64,000 nt of DNA from Stenotrophomonas maltophilia. GTDB taxonomy: Bacteria > Pseudomonadota > Gammaproteobacteria > Xanthomonadales > Xanthomonadaceae. Location: assembly GCF_003205835.1 (NCBI RefSeq), contig NZ_CP029773.1:4124501-4188500 (forward strand), written 5' to 3'. The first letter of the stretch is position 1. Every line of letters starts with the position of its first letter. Under the pieces are notes generated by a model that was not told the DNA's origin, did not search any database, and saw only the letters and a list, made by a program, of their open reading frames with translations. Made by a program: the position numbers and the translations under genes. Positions 26,634 to 36,174 of the stretch are shown piece after piece.

Positions 26634-28562
26634 TTACTTGGCTTCGGCCTTGGCCAGCATGTCCTGGACCGAGGCGGTAGTGATCGGGTGGTAGCCCGGC
26701 TTGGCCTTTTCGAAGGCCTGCTTGGCCAGCTCCAGACCCTTCGGCGTCTTCACCAGTTCGGCGTAGATCGGCAGGATCAGCTTGCGACGGCCGACGCGCT
26801 CGATGAACGCGGCTGCGCCTTCATTGGCCTGCTCGTAGCCGCTGCGGATCGCCAGCGGGTACCAGCGCATGGCGATCTCGCCATTCGGGGTGCCGGTGAA
26901 GTGGAAGGCCTTGTCCAGCGTGGCCAGCTTGTCCAGCGGCTGGGTCGCGCCCAGGCCGTCGATGAAGCGCACCCATTCCTGGGTGCTCCAGTCGGCGATG
27001 ACCTGGCTGCTCGGCACGGTGCCGGCGCTGGCGAAGGCGATACGCGCGGTATCGACGCTACTGAAGTTGCGCGACTGCGCCTTGGCCGCGAACGCCGGAA
27101 TGCCCGGCTCGTCCAGCCACGCCTTCAGTTCGGCTTCCGTCACTGCAGACGGGTTCTTCGGCAGCAGCTTTTCCTTCATGTAGGCAACGAACTGATCAGT
27201 GTTCGCGCTCTGGAAGGCGTGGTCATCGAACCAGCCACGCAGGAACGGATCGAAGGTTTCGCGGCCGAAGCGCTGTTCCAGGAACTCCAGGAACCACGAA
27301 CCCTTGACGTAGGCGACCTGGCTCAGGGCTTCGTCGGGGTCACGCTCGTTCAGCGGCGGCAGCGCCAGCGCCTGGTCGGCCGGGCTCATATCCTTCACTT
27401 CGGCCAGCAGATCGGTCTGGTCGATCTGCTTCTCCATCTCGGCCATTTCCTTGCCGTACAGGGCTTCGGTGATGCGGCCCTGGACGTAGGTGGTGAAGCC
27501 TTCATTGAGCCAGATGTCCTTCCAGCTGGCGTTGGTCACCAGGTTGCCCGACCAGCTGTGCGCCAGTTCGTGGGCCACCAGCGAGACCAGCGACTTGTCG
27601 CCGACGATCACGGTCGGGGTAGCGAAGGTCAGGCGCGGGTTCTCCATGCCGCCGAACGGGAACGACGGCGGCAGCACCAGCATGTCGTAGCGGCCCCAGC
27701 GGTATTCGCCGTACAGCTTCTCGGCGGCACCGATCATCTTCTCGGTGTCTTCGAATTCCTTGGCGGCCTTGTTGACCATGGTCGGCTCGGCCCAGACGCC
27801 GGAGCGGCCGGAGATCGGCTCGAACACCAGGTCGCCGGCGGCGATGGCCAGCAGGTACGACGGAATCGGCTGCGGCATCTTGAAGGTGTAGTCACCGTCA
27901 CGCGCCGCCTTCGGATCGTTGTCGGCGCTCATCAGCACCATCACGTCCGGGCGCGAGACCACGTGCGCGCTGTAGGTGAAGCGCACGCTCGGGGTGTCCT
28001 GCAGCGGCACCCAGGAACGGGCGTGGATGGCCTGCGACTGGCTGAACATGAAGGGCAGCTTCTTGCCTTCGGTCATCGACGGCGCCAGCCACTGCAGCCC
28101 CGAAGCGGTCGGTGCTGTGTGGTAGGTCACTTCCACCTTGGCCGGCTGTTCCGGGGTCTCGATGGTCAGCTTGCTGCCGAACACTTTGTCGGCCGGGGCC
28201 AGCGCGAACTGCAGCGGGCTGCGCGCGCCATCGGCGGCAACGGCCTCGACCTTGGACACGGTCAGCTCGCGGGTGTCGAGCACCAGCTGCTTGGCGTCCT
28301 TCTGCTTCCATTCCAGGGAGTAGGTGGCGGTGCCGCCGATCTGCTTCTGGTCGAAGTCCAGCTTCAGATCCAGCGCGATGTCCTTGATGACGACCTTGTC
28401 CGGCTCGGCGTACGAGCTTTCGTCGTGGCTGCGGTTCTCGGCGTTCACGGGGGCGGCGGGGGCCTTGGCGGCAGTCGGGGCGGCGGCGGGCGCGGCCGCC
28501 TCCTGGGAGCAGCCGGCGGCCAGGGCCACGGCCAGCGGAAGGAGCATCAGCGGATTACGCAT
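26634..28562 (-). CDS. M1-family zinc aminopeptidase, lipoprotein
   Basis: 642 residues. The N-terminus MRNPLMLLPLAVALAAGC has lipobox AAGC, so it is an exported, lipid-anchored form. The substrate-anchoring GGMEN motif and the zinc site HELAH (LVAHELAHSWSGNLV) with the distal Glu in WLNEGFTTY are complete. The overall domain order, with a helical C-terminal domain (WVRFIDGL ... ELVKTPKGLELAKQAFEKAK), resembles leukotriene-A4-hydrolase/aminopeptidase B more than PepN. It releases N-terminal residues from peptides, probably in the periplasm. Confidence 0.92.
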   Translation of the reverse strand: MRNPLMLLPLAVALAAGCSQEAAAPAAAPTAAKAPAAPVNAENRSHDESSYAEPDKVVIKDIALDLKLDFDQKQIGGTATYSLEWKQKDAKQLVLDTRELTVSKVEAVAADGARSPLQFALAPADKVFGSKLTIETPEQPAKVEVTYHTAPTASGLQWLAPSMTEGKKLPFMFSQSQAIHARSWVPLQDTPSVRFTYSAHVVSRPDVMVLMSADNDPKAARDGDYTFKMPQPIPSYLLAIAAGDLVFEPISGRSGVWAEPTMVNKAAKEFEDTEKMIGAAEKLYGEYRWGRYDMLVLPPSFPFGGMENPRLTFATPTVIVGDKSLVSLVAHELAHSWSGNLVTNASWKDIWLNEGFTTYVQGRITEALYGKEMAEMEKQIDQTDLLAEVKDMSPADQALALPPLNERDPDEALSQVAYVKGSWFLEFLEQRFGRETFDPFLRGWFDDHAFQSANTDQFVAYMKEKLLPKNPSAVTEAELKAWLDEPGIPAFAAKAQSRNFSSVDTARIAFASAGTVPSSQVIADWSTQEWVRFIDGLGATQPLDKLATLDKAFHFTGTPNGEIAMRWYPLAIRSGYEQANEGAAAFIERVGRRKLILPIYAELVKTPKGLELAKQAFEKAKPGYHPITTASVQDMLAKAEAK

Positions 28563-28674
28563 GAATCGGGACCGTTACGGGGATCAGACCCCCAATGGTA
28601 ACTCCCTCCGGCCCCGCAGGCGTTGCGCGGTGCGGGGTAATGGCGGGCGGGGCCGATCCTGCGCCTGCGGCGCA

Positions 28675-28735
28675 TGCCAACCAAGGTTGGCACCTACCAG
28701 AACAGGTAGCGCCGGGCCATGCCCGGCGGCCCCAC
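28675..28735. repeat. SMAG-type palindromes between the M1 peptidase and ubiE
   Basis: An inverted GCCAACCAAGGTTGGCACCTAC copy is followed by a GTAG-headed GCGCCGGGCCATGCCCGGC copy. Nothing else is seen in this 178-bp gap apart from the probable M1 promoter. Confidence 0.75.
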
Positions 28736-28740
28736 ACGCT

Positions 28741-29502
28741 TTACAGCTTGTAGCCGGAGTGGATCGAAACGATGCCGCCGGTCAGGTTCTTGTAGTGGCA
28801 GCGCTCGAAGCCGGCCTGCCCCATCATCGCCTTCAGCTCATCCTGCGGCGGGTGCTTGCGGATGCTCTCGGCCAGGTACTGGTAGCTGTCCGAATCGTTG
28901 GCGAACAGCTTGCCCAGCTTGGGCAGGATCTTGAACGAGTGGAAGTCGTAGATCGGCTTGAACCAGTCGGCGGTGACTTCCGAGAATTCCAGCACGCGGG
29001 CCTGGCCGCCGACCTTCAGCACGCGGTACATCTCGCGCAGGCCGGCGTCCTTGTCGGTCACGTTGCGCAGGCCGAAGGCGATGGTGACCAGATCGAAGCT
29101 GTTGTCCGGGAACGGCAGGGCTTCGGCGTTGCACTGCACGTAGTCCAGGCCGAGCACCAGGCCGCGATTGGTCAGGCGGTCACGGCCGACGGACAGCATG
29201 CCGGCGTTGATGTCGCCCAGCACCACCGAGCCCTCGGCGCCAACACGCTCCTTCAGCAGGGCGGCGATATCGCCGGTGCCGCCGGCCAGGTCGAGCACGC
29301 GGTCGCCCGGCTTCACCTGCGCGGTGGCCACGTAGTAGCGCTTCCACGCCCGGTGCACACCCAGGCTCATCAGGTCGTTCATCAGGTCGTAGTTGCGCGC
29401 GACCGAGGTGAACACCTGGCCGACCAGCTTCTGCTTGTCCTTGGCGGCGACGTCGCGGAACCCGAAATGGGTGGTACCGGCTTTGTAGGGGGATTCGCTC
29501 AT
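28741..29502 (-). CDS. ubiE: Ubiquinone/menaquinone C-methyltransferase
   Basis: 253 residues from the ATG at 29502 (MSESPYKAGTTHFGF), the normal start of the family. The SAM-binding motif VLDLAGGTGDIAALL, the NDLMSLGVHRAWKR segment and the C-terminal CHYKNLTGGIVSIHSG identify UbiE. It methylates the benzoquinol (or demethylmenaquinol) ring in quinone synthesis at the membrane surface. It is divergent from the cytosine deaminase gene with 81 bp between. Confidence 0.96.
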   Translation of the reverse strand: MSESPYKAGTTHFGFRDVAAKDKQKLVGQVFTSVARNYDLMNDLMSLGVHRAWKRYYVATAQVKPGDRVLDLAGGTGDIAALLKERVGAEGSVVLGDINAGMLSVGRDRLTNRGLVLGLDYVQCNAEALPFPDNSFDLVTIAFGLRNVTDKDAGLREMYRVLKVGGQARVLEFSEVTADWFKPIYDFHSFKILPKLGKLFANDSDSYQYLAESIRKHPPQDELKAMMGQAGFERCHYKNLTGGIVSIHSGYKL

Positions 29503-29583
29503 GGCGCCGATTATCGCACCGCCGGGGGCCAGCGGCACCCCCTGCCCGTATCATGGCGGGCCACGACTTACCGGAGCCCCCGC

Positions 29584-30036
29584 ATGATCACCACGCCCGA
29601 CTACCAGGCCCTGCTGCAGACCGCCATCGCCGAAGCCCGCCAGGGCCTGGCCGAGGGCGGCGTGCCGATCGGCGCGGCGCTGTACCACAACGATGGCCGC
29701 CTGCTCGGCTGCGGCCACAACCGCCGGGTGCAGGAAGGCGACCCCTCCGTGCACGGCGAAACCGACGCCTTCCGCAAGGCCGGCCGCCAGCGCCGCTACC
29801 AGGACACCATCATGGTCACCACGCTGGCGCCTTGCTGGTACTGCTCGGGCCTGGTGCGCCAGTTCAACATCGGCACCGTGGTGGTGGGCGAATCGCGCAC
29901 ATTCCAGGGCGGCATCGACTGGTTGCGCGAAAACGGCGTCAACGTGATCGACCTCGACAACCAGGAATGCGTCGATCTGCTCGGCGGCTTCATTGCGCAG
30001 CATCCCGAGATCTGGAACGAAGACATCGGTGAATGA
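29584..30036 (+). CDS. Cytosine deaminase of yeast Fcy1 type
   Basis: 150 residues. It is a zinc cytidine-deaminase-fold enzyme with HGETDAF (His and catalytic Glu) and PCWYC (two Cys ligands). The whole chain lines up with yeast Fcy1: GGVPIGAALYHNDGRLLG near the start, HGE, TTLAPC..C, VVVGES..F, and an identical-style end W-x-EDIGE. Fcy1 turns cytosine into uracil and also acts on 5-fluorocytosine. It is unrelated to the 420-residue E. coli CodA. The assignment rests on remembered Fcy1 sequence and is strong for the family, likely for the substrate. Confidence 0.82.
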   Translation: MITTPDYQALLQTAIAEARQGLAEGGVPIGAALYHNDGRLLGCGHNRRVQEGDPSVHGETDAFRKAGRQRRYQDTIMVTTLAPCWYCSGLVRQFNIGTVVVGESRTFQGGIDWLRENGVNVIDLDNQECVDLLGGFIAQHPEIWNEDIGE

Positions 30037-30235
30037 GCACCACGCAGTGTGCTGTTGAACCCGCTTAATGAACGCTTCAGTGCCGGCACGCCCTAGTGCC
30101 GGCAGCGTTTGCGGCGCCAGCCGTGAACCCGTGCACAGTCAGCCGTGCCCCGTGCACACGCTGCGGTAACACCCCGCCCCAGCGTCGCGCCTAGGGTGGG
30201 GCTACCGGGACCTTCCTTCCCCGGCGGAGCCAGCC

Positions 30236-30496
30236 ATGTGCGCGCACGCCGTACGCCCCACGCCCGACCCGATCCTTGACGCCATCCGCAAGCGCCTGCA
30301 GCAGCAGTTCGCGCTGCATCAGCGTGGCGCCCGGTTCTGGACCGCTTACCAGGGCCTGCAGCTGGAACTGGTGCGCGGCCATCCGCTCGAACACGAACGC
30401 CTCTGCAATGCCATGGCCGACATGGCCGAAGAGATGGGCGCGGTCGAGCATGCGCAACTGATAGGCAATCGCAACGCCGGCTGCACATCTCCCTGA
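30236..30496 (+). CDS. Small protein of unknown function
   Basis: 86 residues, starting MCAHAVRPTPDP, mostly helical, with no signal peptide or membrane segment. GGAG six bases before the ATG supports translation. I know no family for it. It is followed 75 bp on by a second small unknown gene on the same strand. Codon use fits the neighbours. Confidence 0.5.
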   Translation: MCAHAVRPTPDPILDAIRKRLQQQFALHQRGARFWTAYQGLQLELVRGHPLEHERLCNAMADMAEEMGAVEHAQLIGNRNAGCTSP

Positions 30497-30570
30497 CGCG
30501 GTATCCACCGGGGTCCGGGCCACACTGCGATGAACCCCCACTCCCATCCACTTCAACCGATTGGATCGAC

Positions 30571-30897
30571 ATGCACGCCGAAGTCCCCACCATTCCCCCG
30601 GTCATCAATGTTGACGCTGAGCTTGACCACTGGCGCCGCCAGCATGCCGACGGTGCATTGGCGCACAACTCGTTCGGCTCGTACGTACCGTGGATCAAGT
30701 TCGCCTGCGATTCGCTGATCACCCAGCCGCGCGCCAGCAATGCGCAGCGCGACGAGATGTTCCAGACCCAGTACGCGCTGCAGATCATGCCGCGCCTGAG
30801 CGAAGCCCAGGCCCGCGAATTCGTCGACCGCTGCTGGCAGCACGTCTACCAGACCAGCCCGATACGGCTGCAGGACGCCCCGCGCCTGCGCGCCTGA
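30571..30897 (+). CDS. Small acidic protein of unknown function
   Basis: 108 residues. It begins MHAEVPTIPPVINVDAELDHW and looks helical and soluble, with several Trp, Tyr and Phe. No motif is recognised. The start codon has only a weak ribosome binding site, but coding bias is good across the frame. It lies between another small unknown gene and the iron permease-like gene and could form an operon with the latter (63 bp gap). Confidence 0.55.
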   Translation: MHAEVPTIPPVINVDAELDHWRRQHADGALAHNSFGSYVPWIKFACDSLITQPRASNAQRDEMFQTQYALQIMPRLSEAQAREFVDRCWQHVYQTSPIRLQDAPRLRA

Positions 30898-30959
30898 GCT
30901 GCACAGCCCCTGCACGAGCCGCTGCCGATCATCCTCGTCACCTGAGTGGGACGACGACG

Positions 30960-31382
30960 ATGAAAGCACGCAACCTGTTCAATACGATCGCCAAGAAGGC
31001 CGCGGCCGCCACCGGCTCGCCGTGGACCTTCCTGGCCGCGGTAGCGATCGTGGTGATCTGGGGCATCAGTGGCCCGGTATTCGGTTTCAACGACACCTGG
31101 CAGCTGGTGATCAACACCGGTACCACCATCATCACCTTCCTGATGGTGTTCCTGATCCAGCACACGCAGAACGCAGATACCGCCGCGATGCAGATCAAGC
31201 TGGACGAGCTGATCCGCGCGACGGCCGAAGCCAACAACGAACTGTTGGATCTGGAAGAACTGGACGAGGAGCGGCTGGAAGAGATCCGTCGCGAGTACGA
31301 GCAGATGGCGCGCGAAGCTGGCGACGCGCTGGCGCGTGTGCGCGCCTGCCATGCAGCGCGGCGCGACGATGAAGCGGTGTAG
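30960..31382 (+). CDS. Low-affinity iron permease-like membrane protein
   Basis: 140 residues. Two membrane helices (about 20-40, WTFLAAVAIVVIWGISGPVF, and 50-72, TGTTIITFLMVFLIQHTQN) are followed by a charged cytosolic helix rich in Glu (LDLEELDEERLEEIRREYEQ). The NTGTTIITFLMVFLIQ stretch is the signature of the low-affinity iron permease (Fet4-like) family. Whether bacterial members move iron is unproven, so the name is only a family name. Confidence 0.82.
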   Translation: MKARNLFNTIAKKAAAATGSPWTFLAAVAIVVIWGISGPVFGFNDTWQLVINTGTTIITFLMVFLIQHTQNADTAAMQIKLDELIRATAEANNELLDLEELDEERLEEIRREYEQMAREAGDALARVRACHAARRDDEAV

Positions 31383-31408
31383 CGCACACGCTCTGGAATG
31401 ACAATGCC

Positions 31409-31518
31409 GGCCCGCGGCCGGCATTACCCTCGATCTCCAGGTAGGTGCCAACCTTGGTTGGCACAGGGCCAGCCGCCTGCGCTGACGCATCCGTGCCAAC
31501 CAAGGTTGGCACCTACCA
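31409..31518. repeat. SMAG-type palindromes past smeF
   Basis: A GCCGGCCCGCGGCCGGC palindrome is followed by an inverted pair, GTAGGTGCCAACCTTGG at the left and its mirror ending CTAC at the right. They fill the space between the convergent iron permease-like gene and smeF. Confidence 0.85.
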
Positions 31519-31528
31519 GAAGCACTGC

Positions 31529-32914
31529 TTACCCGCGCTCGTGCCAGCCGCCGCCCAGCACCTTGTAAAGGGTGATGCGGTTGGCCTGCTGGGCCAGCTG
31601 CGCCTGCAGCTGGGTCTGCTGCGCGTTGTAGGCGGTACGGCGCGCATCAAGCAGGGTGACGAAGCTGTCCAGGCCAGCGTCGTAGCGTGCCTGCGACAGG
31701 CGGTTGGCCTGTTCGGCCGCTTCCACCAACCGCTGCTGTGAACTCACCTGCTCATCCAGGCTGACATTCAACGCCAGCGCATCGGCGGTTTCGCGGAAGC
31801 CCACCTGGATCGACTTCTCGTACTGCGCCAGCGCGATGTCACGGTCCGCGTTGGCGATGGCCAGGTTGGCGCGCAGCTTGCCACCCTGGAAGATCGGCAG
31901 CGTGATCTTCGGCAGGAAGCTCCACACGCGGGTGCCGCTGTCGAACAGGTTGGACAGTTCGCTCGAACCACTACCGATGCTGCCGGTCAGCGAGATGCTC
32001 GGGAAGAACGCCGCGCGTGCCGCACCGATGTTGGCGTTGGCCGCCAGCAGCTGGTGTTCGGCGGCCATGATGTCCGGGCGCTGCAGCAGCACGTCGCTGG
32101 GCAGACCGGCCGGCGGCGGTGCCAGTGCCAGCAGCTGCGGTTCGATGCTGTCCGGCAGCAGTGCCGGATCCAGCTGGCCACCAGCCAGCAGCGCCAGAGC
32201 GTTGCGGTCCTGGGCCAACTGCCCACGCAGGCGCGCGGCATCGGTGCGCGCGGTCTCGACCAGGGTACGGGTCTGGGTCAGCTCCAGCGCCGAACTGCCA
32301 CCACGCTCGTGGCGGGCCTCGGCCAGACGCAGCGAATCCTCGTAGGTCTTCAGCGTGGCATCGGCGATCTTCAGCCGCTGCGCATCAGCCCCATAGGTCA
32401 GCCACGCGGTGGCGGTCTCGGCCACCAGGCTCAGCTGCGCGTTGCGGCGGTTGGCGGCCACGGCGAAGTACTGCTGCAGCGCCGCTTCACTGAGATTGCG
32501 CACGCGGCCGAACAGGTCCAGCTCGAACTCGGCTACGCCGACACCGGCGGTGAACTGCTCGGTGACACCGGCGTCGGTACCACGGCGGTCCATCTGGCCG
32601 GTAACGGCCACGCCGGGCACACGGTCGGCGCGCTGTACGCGGTACTGGCCGCGCGCGCGTTCAACGTTGAGTACGGCCACGCGCAGGTCGCGGTTGTTCT
32701 GCAGCGACTGGTCAATCACCTGCTGCAGGCGCGCATCGGTGAAGAAGTCGCGCCAGCCGACGGCAGCAACATCGGCCACCTGACCCTGCGTGGCCTCGGC
32801 CGGCCACTGCGCCGGAATGGCCGGAGCAACGGCGGTGTTCTTCGGCACCAGGGTGGAGCAGCCGGCCAGCGCGAGCGCGGCGGCAATGGAAAGGAACAGG
32901 GATGCACTTTTCAT
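31529..32914 (-). CDS. smeF: Outer-membrane channel of the SmeDEF efflux pump
   Basis: 461 residues from the ATG at 32914, giving lipobox LAGC (MKSASLFLSIAAALALAGC). It is a TolC/OprM-type lipoprotein with two repeats of the outer-membrane efflux domain: ELDLFGRVRNLSEAAL in the first and FPSISLTGSIGSGSSELSNLF in the second. It carries drugs across the outer membrane from the SmeD-SmeE complex. It is last in the smeDEF operon, 125 bp past smeE, with an inverted SMAG pair in that gap that might lower its share of transcript. Confidence 0.95.
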   Translation of the reverse strand: MKSASLFLSIAAALALAGCSTLVPKNTAVAPAIPAQWPAEATQGQVADVAAVGWRDFFTDARLQQVIDQSLQNNRDLRVAVLNVERARGQYRVQRADRVPGVAVTGQMDRRGTDAGVTEQFTAGVGVAEFELDLFGRVRNLSEAALQQYFAVAANRRNAQLSLVAETATAWLTYGADAQRLKIADATLKTYEDSLRLAEARHERGGSSALELTQTRTLVETARTDAARLRGQLAQDRNALALLAGGQLDPALLPDSIEPQLLALAPPPAGLPSDVLLQRPDIMAAEHQLLAANANIGAARAAFFPSISLTGSIGSGSSELSNLFDSGTRVWSFLPKITLPIFQGGKLRANLAIANADRDIALAQYEKSIQVGFRETADALALNVSLDEQVSSQQRLVEAAEQANRLSQARYDAGLDSFVTLLDARRTAYNAQQTQLQAQLAQQANRITLYKVLGGGWHERG

Positions 32915-32951
32915 GGGAATGACTTCCATCGGTACTGCCGGATGGCAGGAG

Positions 32952-33030
32952 GTAGTGCCGGCCGCTGGCCGGCAACCTCGTTGGATTCACATCACGCGGG
33001 CAGTAGGTGCCGGCCAGCGGCCGGCACTAC
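32952..33030. repeat. SMAG-type inverted pair between smeE and smeF
   Basis: GTAG plus GCCGGCCGCTGGCCGGC at the left and the mirror ending CTAC at the right form a large stem-loop inside the smeDEF transcript. Confidence 0.88.
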
Positions 33031-33039
33031 CGTTTCAGG

Positions 33040-36000
33040 TCACGTCGTGGACTTGCGCTTGAACACGCGCTGCACCACCACGAAGAACAGCGGCACGAAG
33101 AACACGCCGAGCACGGTGCCGACGATCATGCCGCCGAGCACGCCGGTGCCGATCGCCTGCTTGGCACCGGAGCCGGCACCGGTGGAGATCGCCAGCGGCA
33201 CCACGCCCATGCCGAAGGCCAGCGAAGTCATCACGATCGGGCGCAAACGGTCGCGCACGGCGTGCATGATCGATTCGATCAGGCTGGCCCCCTTCTCCAG
33301 GTTTTCCTTGGCGAACTCGACGATCAGGATCGCGTTCTTGCTGGTCAGGCCCACCGTGGTCAGCATCGCCACCTGGAAGTAGATGTCGCGTTCCAGGCCC
33401 TTGAAGGTATTGGCCAGCACCGCGCCGAGGATACCCAGCGGGGCCGCCAGCAGCACCGCGGTCGGCACGCTCCAGCTTTCATACATCGCGGCCAGGCACA
33501 GGAACACGATCATCAGCGACAGCGTGTACAGCAGCGGCGTCTGCGAGCCGGCCTGGCGTTCCTGGTAGGACATCGCCGTCCACTCGATGCCGAAGCCCGC
33601 CGGCAGCTGCTTGGCCAGCTGTTCGATCTCGGCCATGGCGTCACCGGACGCGACACCCGGTGCCGGTTCGCCCTGGATTTCCATCGCCGACACACCGTTG
33701 TAGCGTTCCAGGCGCGGCGAACCGTAATCCCAGTGCTTGGTGGCGAAGGCACTGAACGGCACCATCTCCCCCTTGTCGTTCTTCACGGACCAGAGATCGA
33801 AGTCCTCCGGCACCATGCGGAACGGCTGGTCGGCCTGCACGAACACGCGCTTGACGCGGCCACGATCGACGAAGTCGTCGATGTACGAGCTACCCCATGC
33901 GGCGGCCAAGGTACCGTTGATCTGGTCGATCGACAGCCCCAGCGAGGTCGCCTTGGCCGCATCGATGTCGATGCGGAACTGCGGCGTGTCTTCCTGGCCG
34001 TTCGGGCGCACGTTGGCCAGCTTCTTGCTGCCGGCGGCGAGGCCCAGCAGCTGGTTGCGCGCGGCCACCAGTGCCTCGTGGCCCTGGCCGCTGTTGTCCT
34101 TCAGGAAGAAGGTGTAGCCCGAGGCGGTACCCAGTTCCGGAATGGCCGGCGGCGGGAAGGCGAAGATGAAGGCATCCTTGATCTGGCCCAGCGCTGCCAT
34201 GGCGCGACCGGTGATCGGCATCACGCCATTGTTGGCGTCACGCTCGCTCCAGTCCTTCAGCTTGACGAATGCCATGCCCGCGTTCTGGCCCATGCCGGCG
34301 AAGCTGAAGCCCTGCACCGAGAACACCGAGTCCACCGCATCCTTCTCGTTCTGCAGGAAGTGGTTTTCCAGTGCCGCGATCGATTCCAGCGTACGTTCCT
34401 GGGTGGCACCGACCGGCGCCTGCACCAGCGCCATCAGCACGCCCTGGTCTTCGTTGGGCAGGAACGAGCTGGGCAGGCGCACGAACAGCACGCCCATCAG
34501 CACGAACAGTGCCGCCACGATGCCCATGAAGCGCCACGGACGGTGGATGATGCCGCGCACGCCGCGCTGGTAGCTTTCGCTGGTGCGGTCGAAGCCGCGG
34601 TTGAAACCGTTGAAGAAACGACCGGACCAGCCCTTGTGTGCGACGTGGTGCTCACCCTTCTTCAGCGGCTTGAGCATGGTCGCGCACAGCGCCGGGGTCA
34701 GTACGATCGCGACCAGCACCGACAGCGCCATCGCCGAAACGATCGTGGCCGAGAACTGGCGATAGATCACGCCGGTGGAACCGCTCATGAAGGCCATCGG
34801 CACGAACACGGCCGACAGCACCAGGCCGATACCCACCAGCGCGCCGGTGATCTGGCCCATCGACTTGCGGGTGGCCTCGAGCGGCGACAGTCCTTCCTCG
34901 GACATGATGCGCTCGACGTTCTCCACCACCACGATGGCATCGTCCACCAGCAGGCCGATCGCCAGCACCATCGCGAACATGGTCAGCATGTTCACCGAGA
35001 AGCCCAGCATCGCCAGCACGCCGAAGGTACCCAGCAGCACCACCGGCACGGCGATGGTCGGGATCAGGGTGGCGCGGAAGTTCTGCAGGAACAGGTACAT
35101 CACCACGAACACCAGCACGATCGCTTCGATCAGGGTCTGCACCACGCCCTTGATCGACACGCGCACGAACGGGGTCGTGTCGTACGGGATCTCGGCCTTC
35201 AGGCCGGCCGGGAAGAAGCTCTTCATGTCCTGCAGCGCGGCATCCACGCCGGCCGCAGTATCCAGCGCGTTGGCGCCGGTGGCCAGGGTGACCGCCAGGC
35301 CGCTGGCCGGCTGGCCGTTGTAGCGGGTGACGAAGTCGTAGGACTCTGCACCCAGTTCGACACGGGCGACATCGCCCAGGCGCAGCTCGGCACCGTCCTG
35401 CGCACCGCGCACGATGATGTTGCGGAACTGTTCCGGGGTCTGCAGGCGCGACTGCGCATTGATGGTGGCGTTGAGCTGCTGGCCCTTGATCGACGGCGCG
35501 CCGCCGAGCTGGCCGATGGCCACCTGGGCGTTCTGTGCCTTGATCGCTGCGGTCACTTCCGCAACGGACAGGCCGTAGGTGTGCAGCTTGTTCGGGTCCA
35601 GCCAGATACGCATGGCGTACTTGCCACCGAACACCTGGATGTTGCCCACGCCCGGCACGCGGCTCAGACGGTCGACGACATTGGAACCGACGTAGTCGGC
35701 GATGTCGTTGGCGTCCATGCTGCCGTTCTCGGACACGAACGCGATGACGTTCAGGAAGCCCGAGCTGGACTTGGCCACGTTGATGCCCTGCCGCTGTACT
35801 TCCTGCGGCAGCAGCGGCATGGCCAGCTGCAGCTTGTTCTGCACCTGCACCTGGGCGATGTCCGGGTTGGTGCCGCTCTCGAAGGTCAGGGTGATGGTGG
35901 CCTGGCCATTGGACGAGCTGTTGGAGGAGAAATAGATCAGGCCATCAAGGCCCTTCATGTTCTGCTCGATGATCTGCGTCACCGAGTCCTCGACCACCTT

Positions 36001-36162
36001 GGCCGATGCACCCGGGTAGGTGGCGCTGATTTCCACCGCCGGCGGTGCGACGTTGGGGTACATCGAGACCGGCAGCTTGAACAGGGCCAGGCCGCCGGCG
36101 AGCATGATGATGATGGCGATCACCCACGCGAAGATGGGTCGATCGATGAAAAAGCGTGCCAT
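33040..36162 (-). CDS. smeE: RND multidrug transporter SmeE
   Basis: 1040 residues with the AcrB layout: a first helix in [19 protein letters not shown], large periplasmic loops and twelve membrane helices. The proton-relay Asp pair lies in [16 protein letters not shown]. It extrudes quinolones, tetracyclines, chloramphenicol, macrolides and triclosan in S. maltophilia; that is literature knowledge for SmeDEF and follows from the family match and neighbours here. It lies 12 bp after smeD. Confidence 0.96.
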   Translation of the reverse strand: MARFFIDRPIFAWVIAIIIMLAGGLALFKLPVSMYPNVAPPAVEISATYPGASAKVVEDSVTQIIEQNMKGLDGLIYFSSNSSSNGQATITLTFESGTNPDIAQVQVQNKLQLAMPLLPQEVQRQGINVAKSSSGFLNVIAFVSENGSMDANDIADYVGSNVVDRLSRVPGVGNIQVFGGKYAMRIWLDPNKLHTYGLSVAEVTAAIKAQNAQVAIGQLGGAPSIKGQQLNATINAQSRLQTPEQFRNIIVRGAQDGAELRLGDVARVELGAESYDFVTRYNGQPASGLAVTLATGANALDTAAGVDAALQDMKSFFPAGLKAEIPYDTTPFVRVSIKGVVQTLIEAIVLVFVVMYLFLQNFRATLIPTIAVPVVLLGTFGVLAMLGFSVNMLTMFAMVLAIGLLVDDAIVVVENVERIMSEEGLSPLEATRKSMGQITGALVGIGLVLSAVFVPMAFMSGSTGVIYRQFSATIVSAMALSVLVAIVLTPALCATMLKPLKKGEHHVAHKGWSGRFFNGFNRGFDRTSESYQRGVRGIIHRPWRFMGIVAALFVLMGVLFVRLPSSFLPNEDQGVLMALVQAPVGATQERTLESIAALENHFLQNEKDAVDSVFSVQGFSFAGMGQNAGMAFVKLKDWSERDANNGVMPITGRAMAALGQIKDAFIFAFPPPAIPELGTASGYTFFLKDNSGQGHEALVAARNQLLGLAAGSKKLANVRPNGQEDTPQFRIDIDAAKATSLGLSIDQINGTLAAAWGSSYIDDFVDRGRVKRVFVQADQPFRMVPEDFDLWSVKNDKGEMVPFSAFATKHWDYGSPRLERYNGVSAMEIQGEPAPGVASGDAMAEIEQLAKQLPAGFGIEWTAMSYQERQAGSQTPLLYTLSLMIVFLCLAAMYESWSVPTAVLLAAPLGILGAVLANTFKGLERDIYFQVAMLTTVGLTSKNAILIVEFAKENLEKGASLIESIMHAVRDRLRPIVMTSLAFGMGVVPLAISTGAGSGAKQAIGTGVLGGMIVGTVLGVFFVPLFFVVVQRVFKRKSTT

Positions 36163-36174
36163 GGGGTTCTCCGC

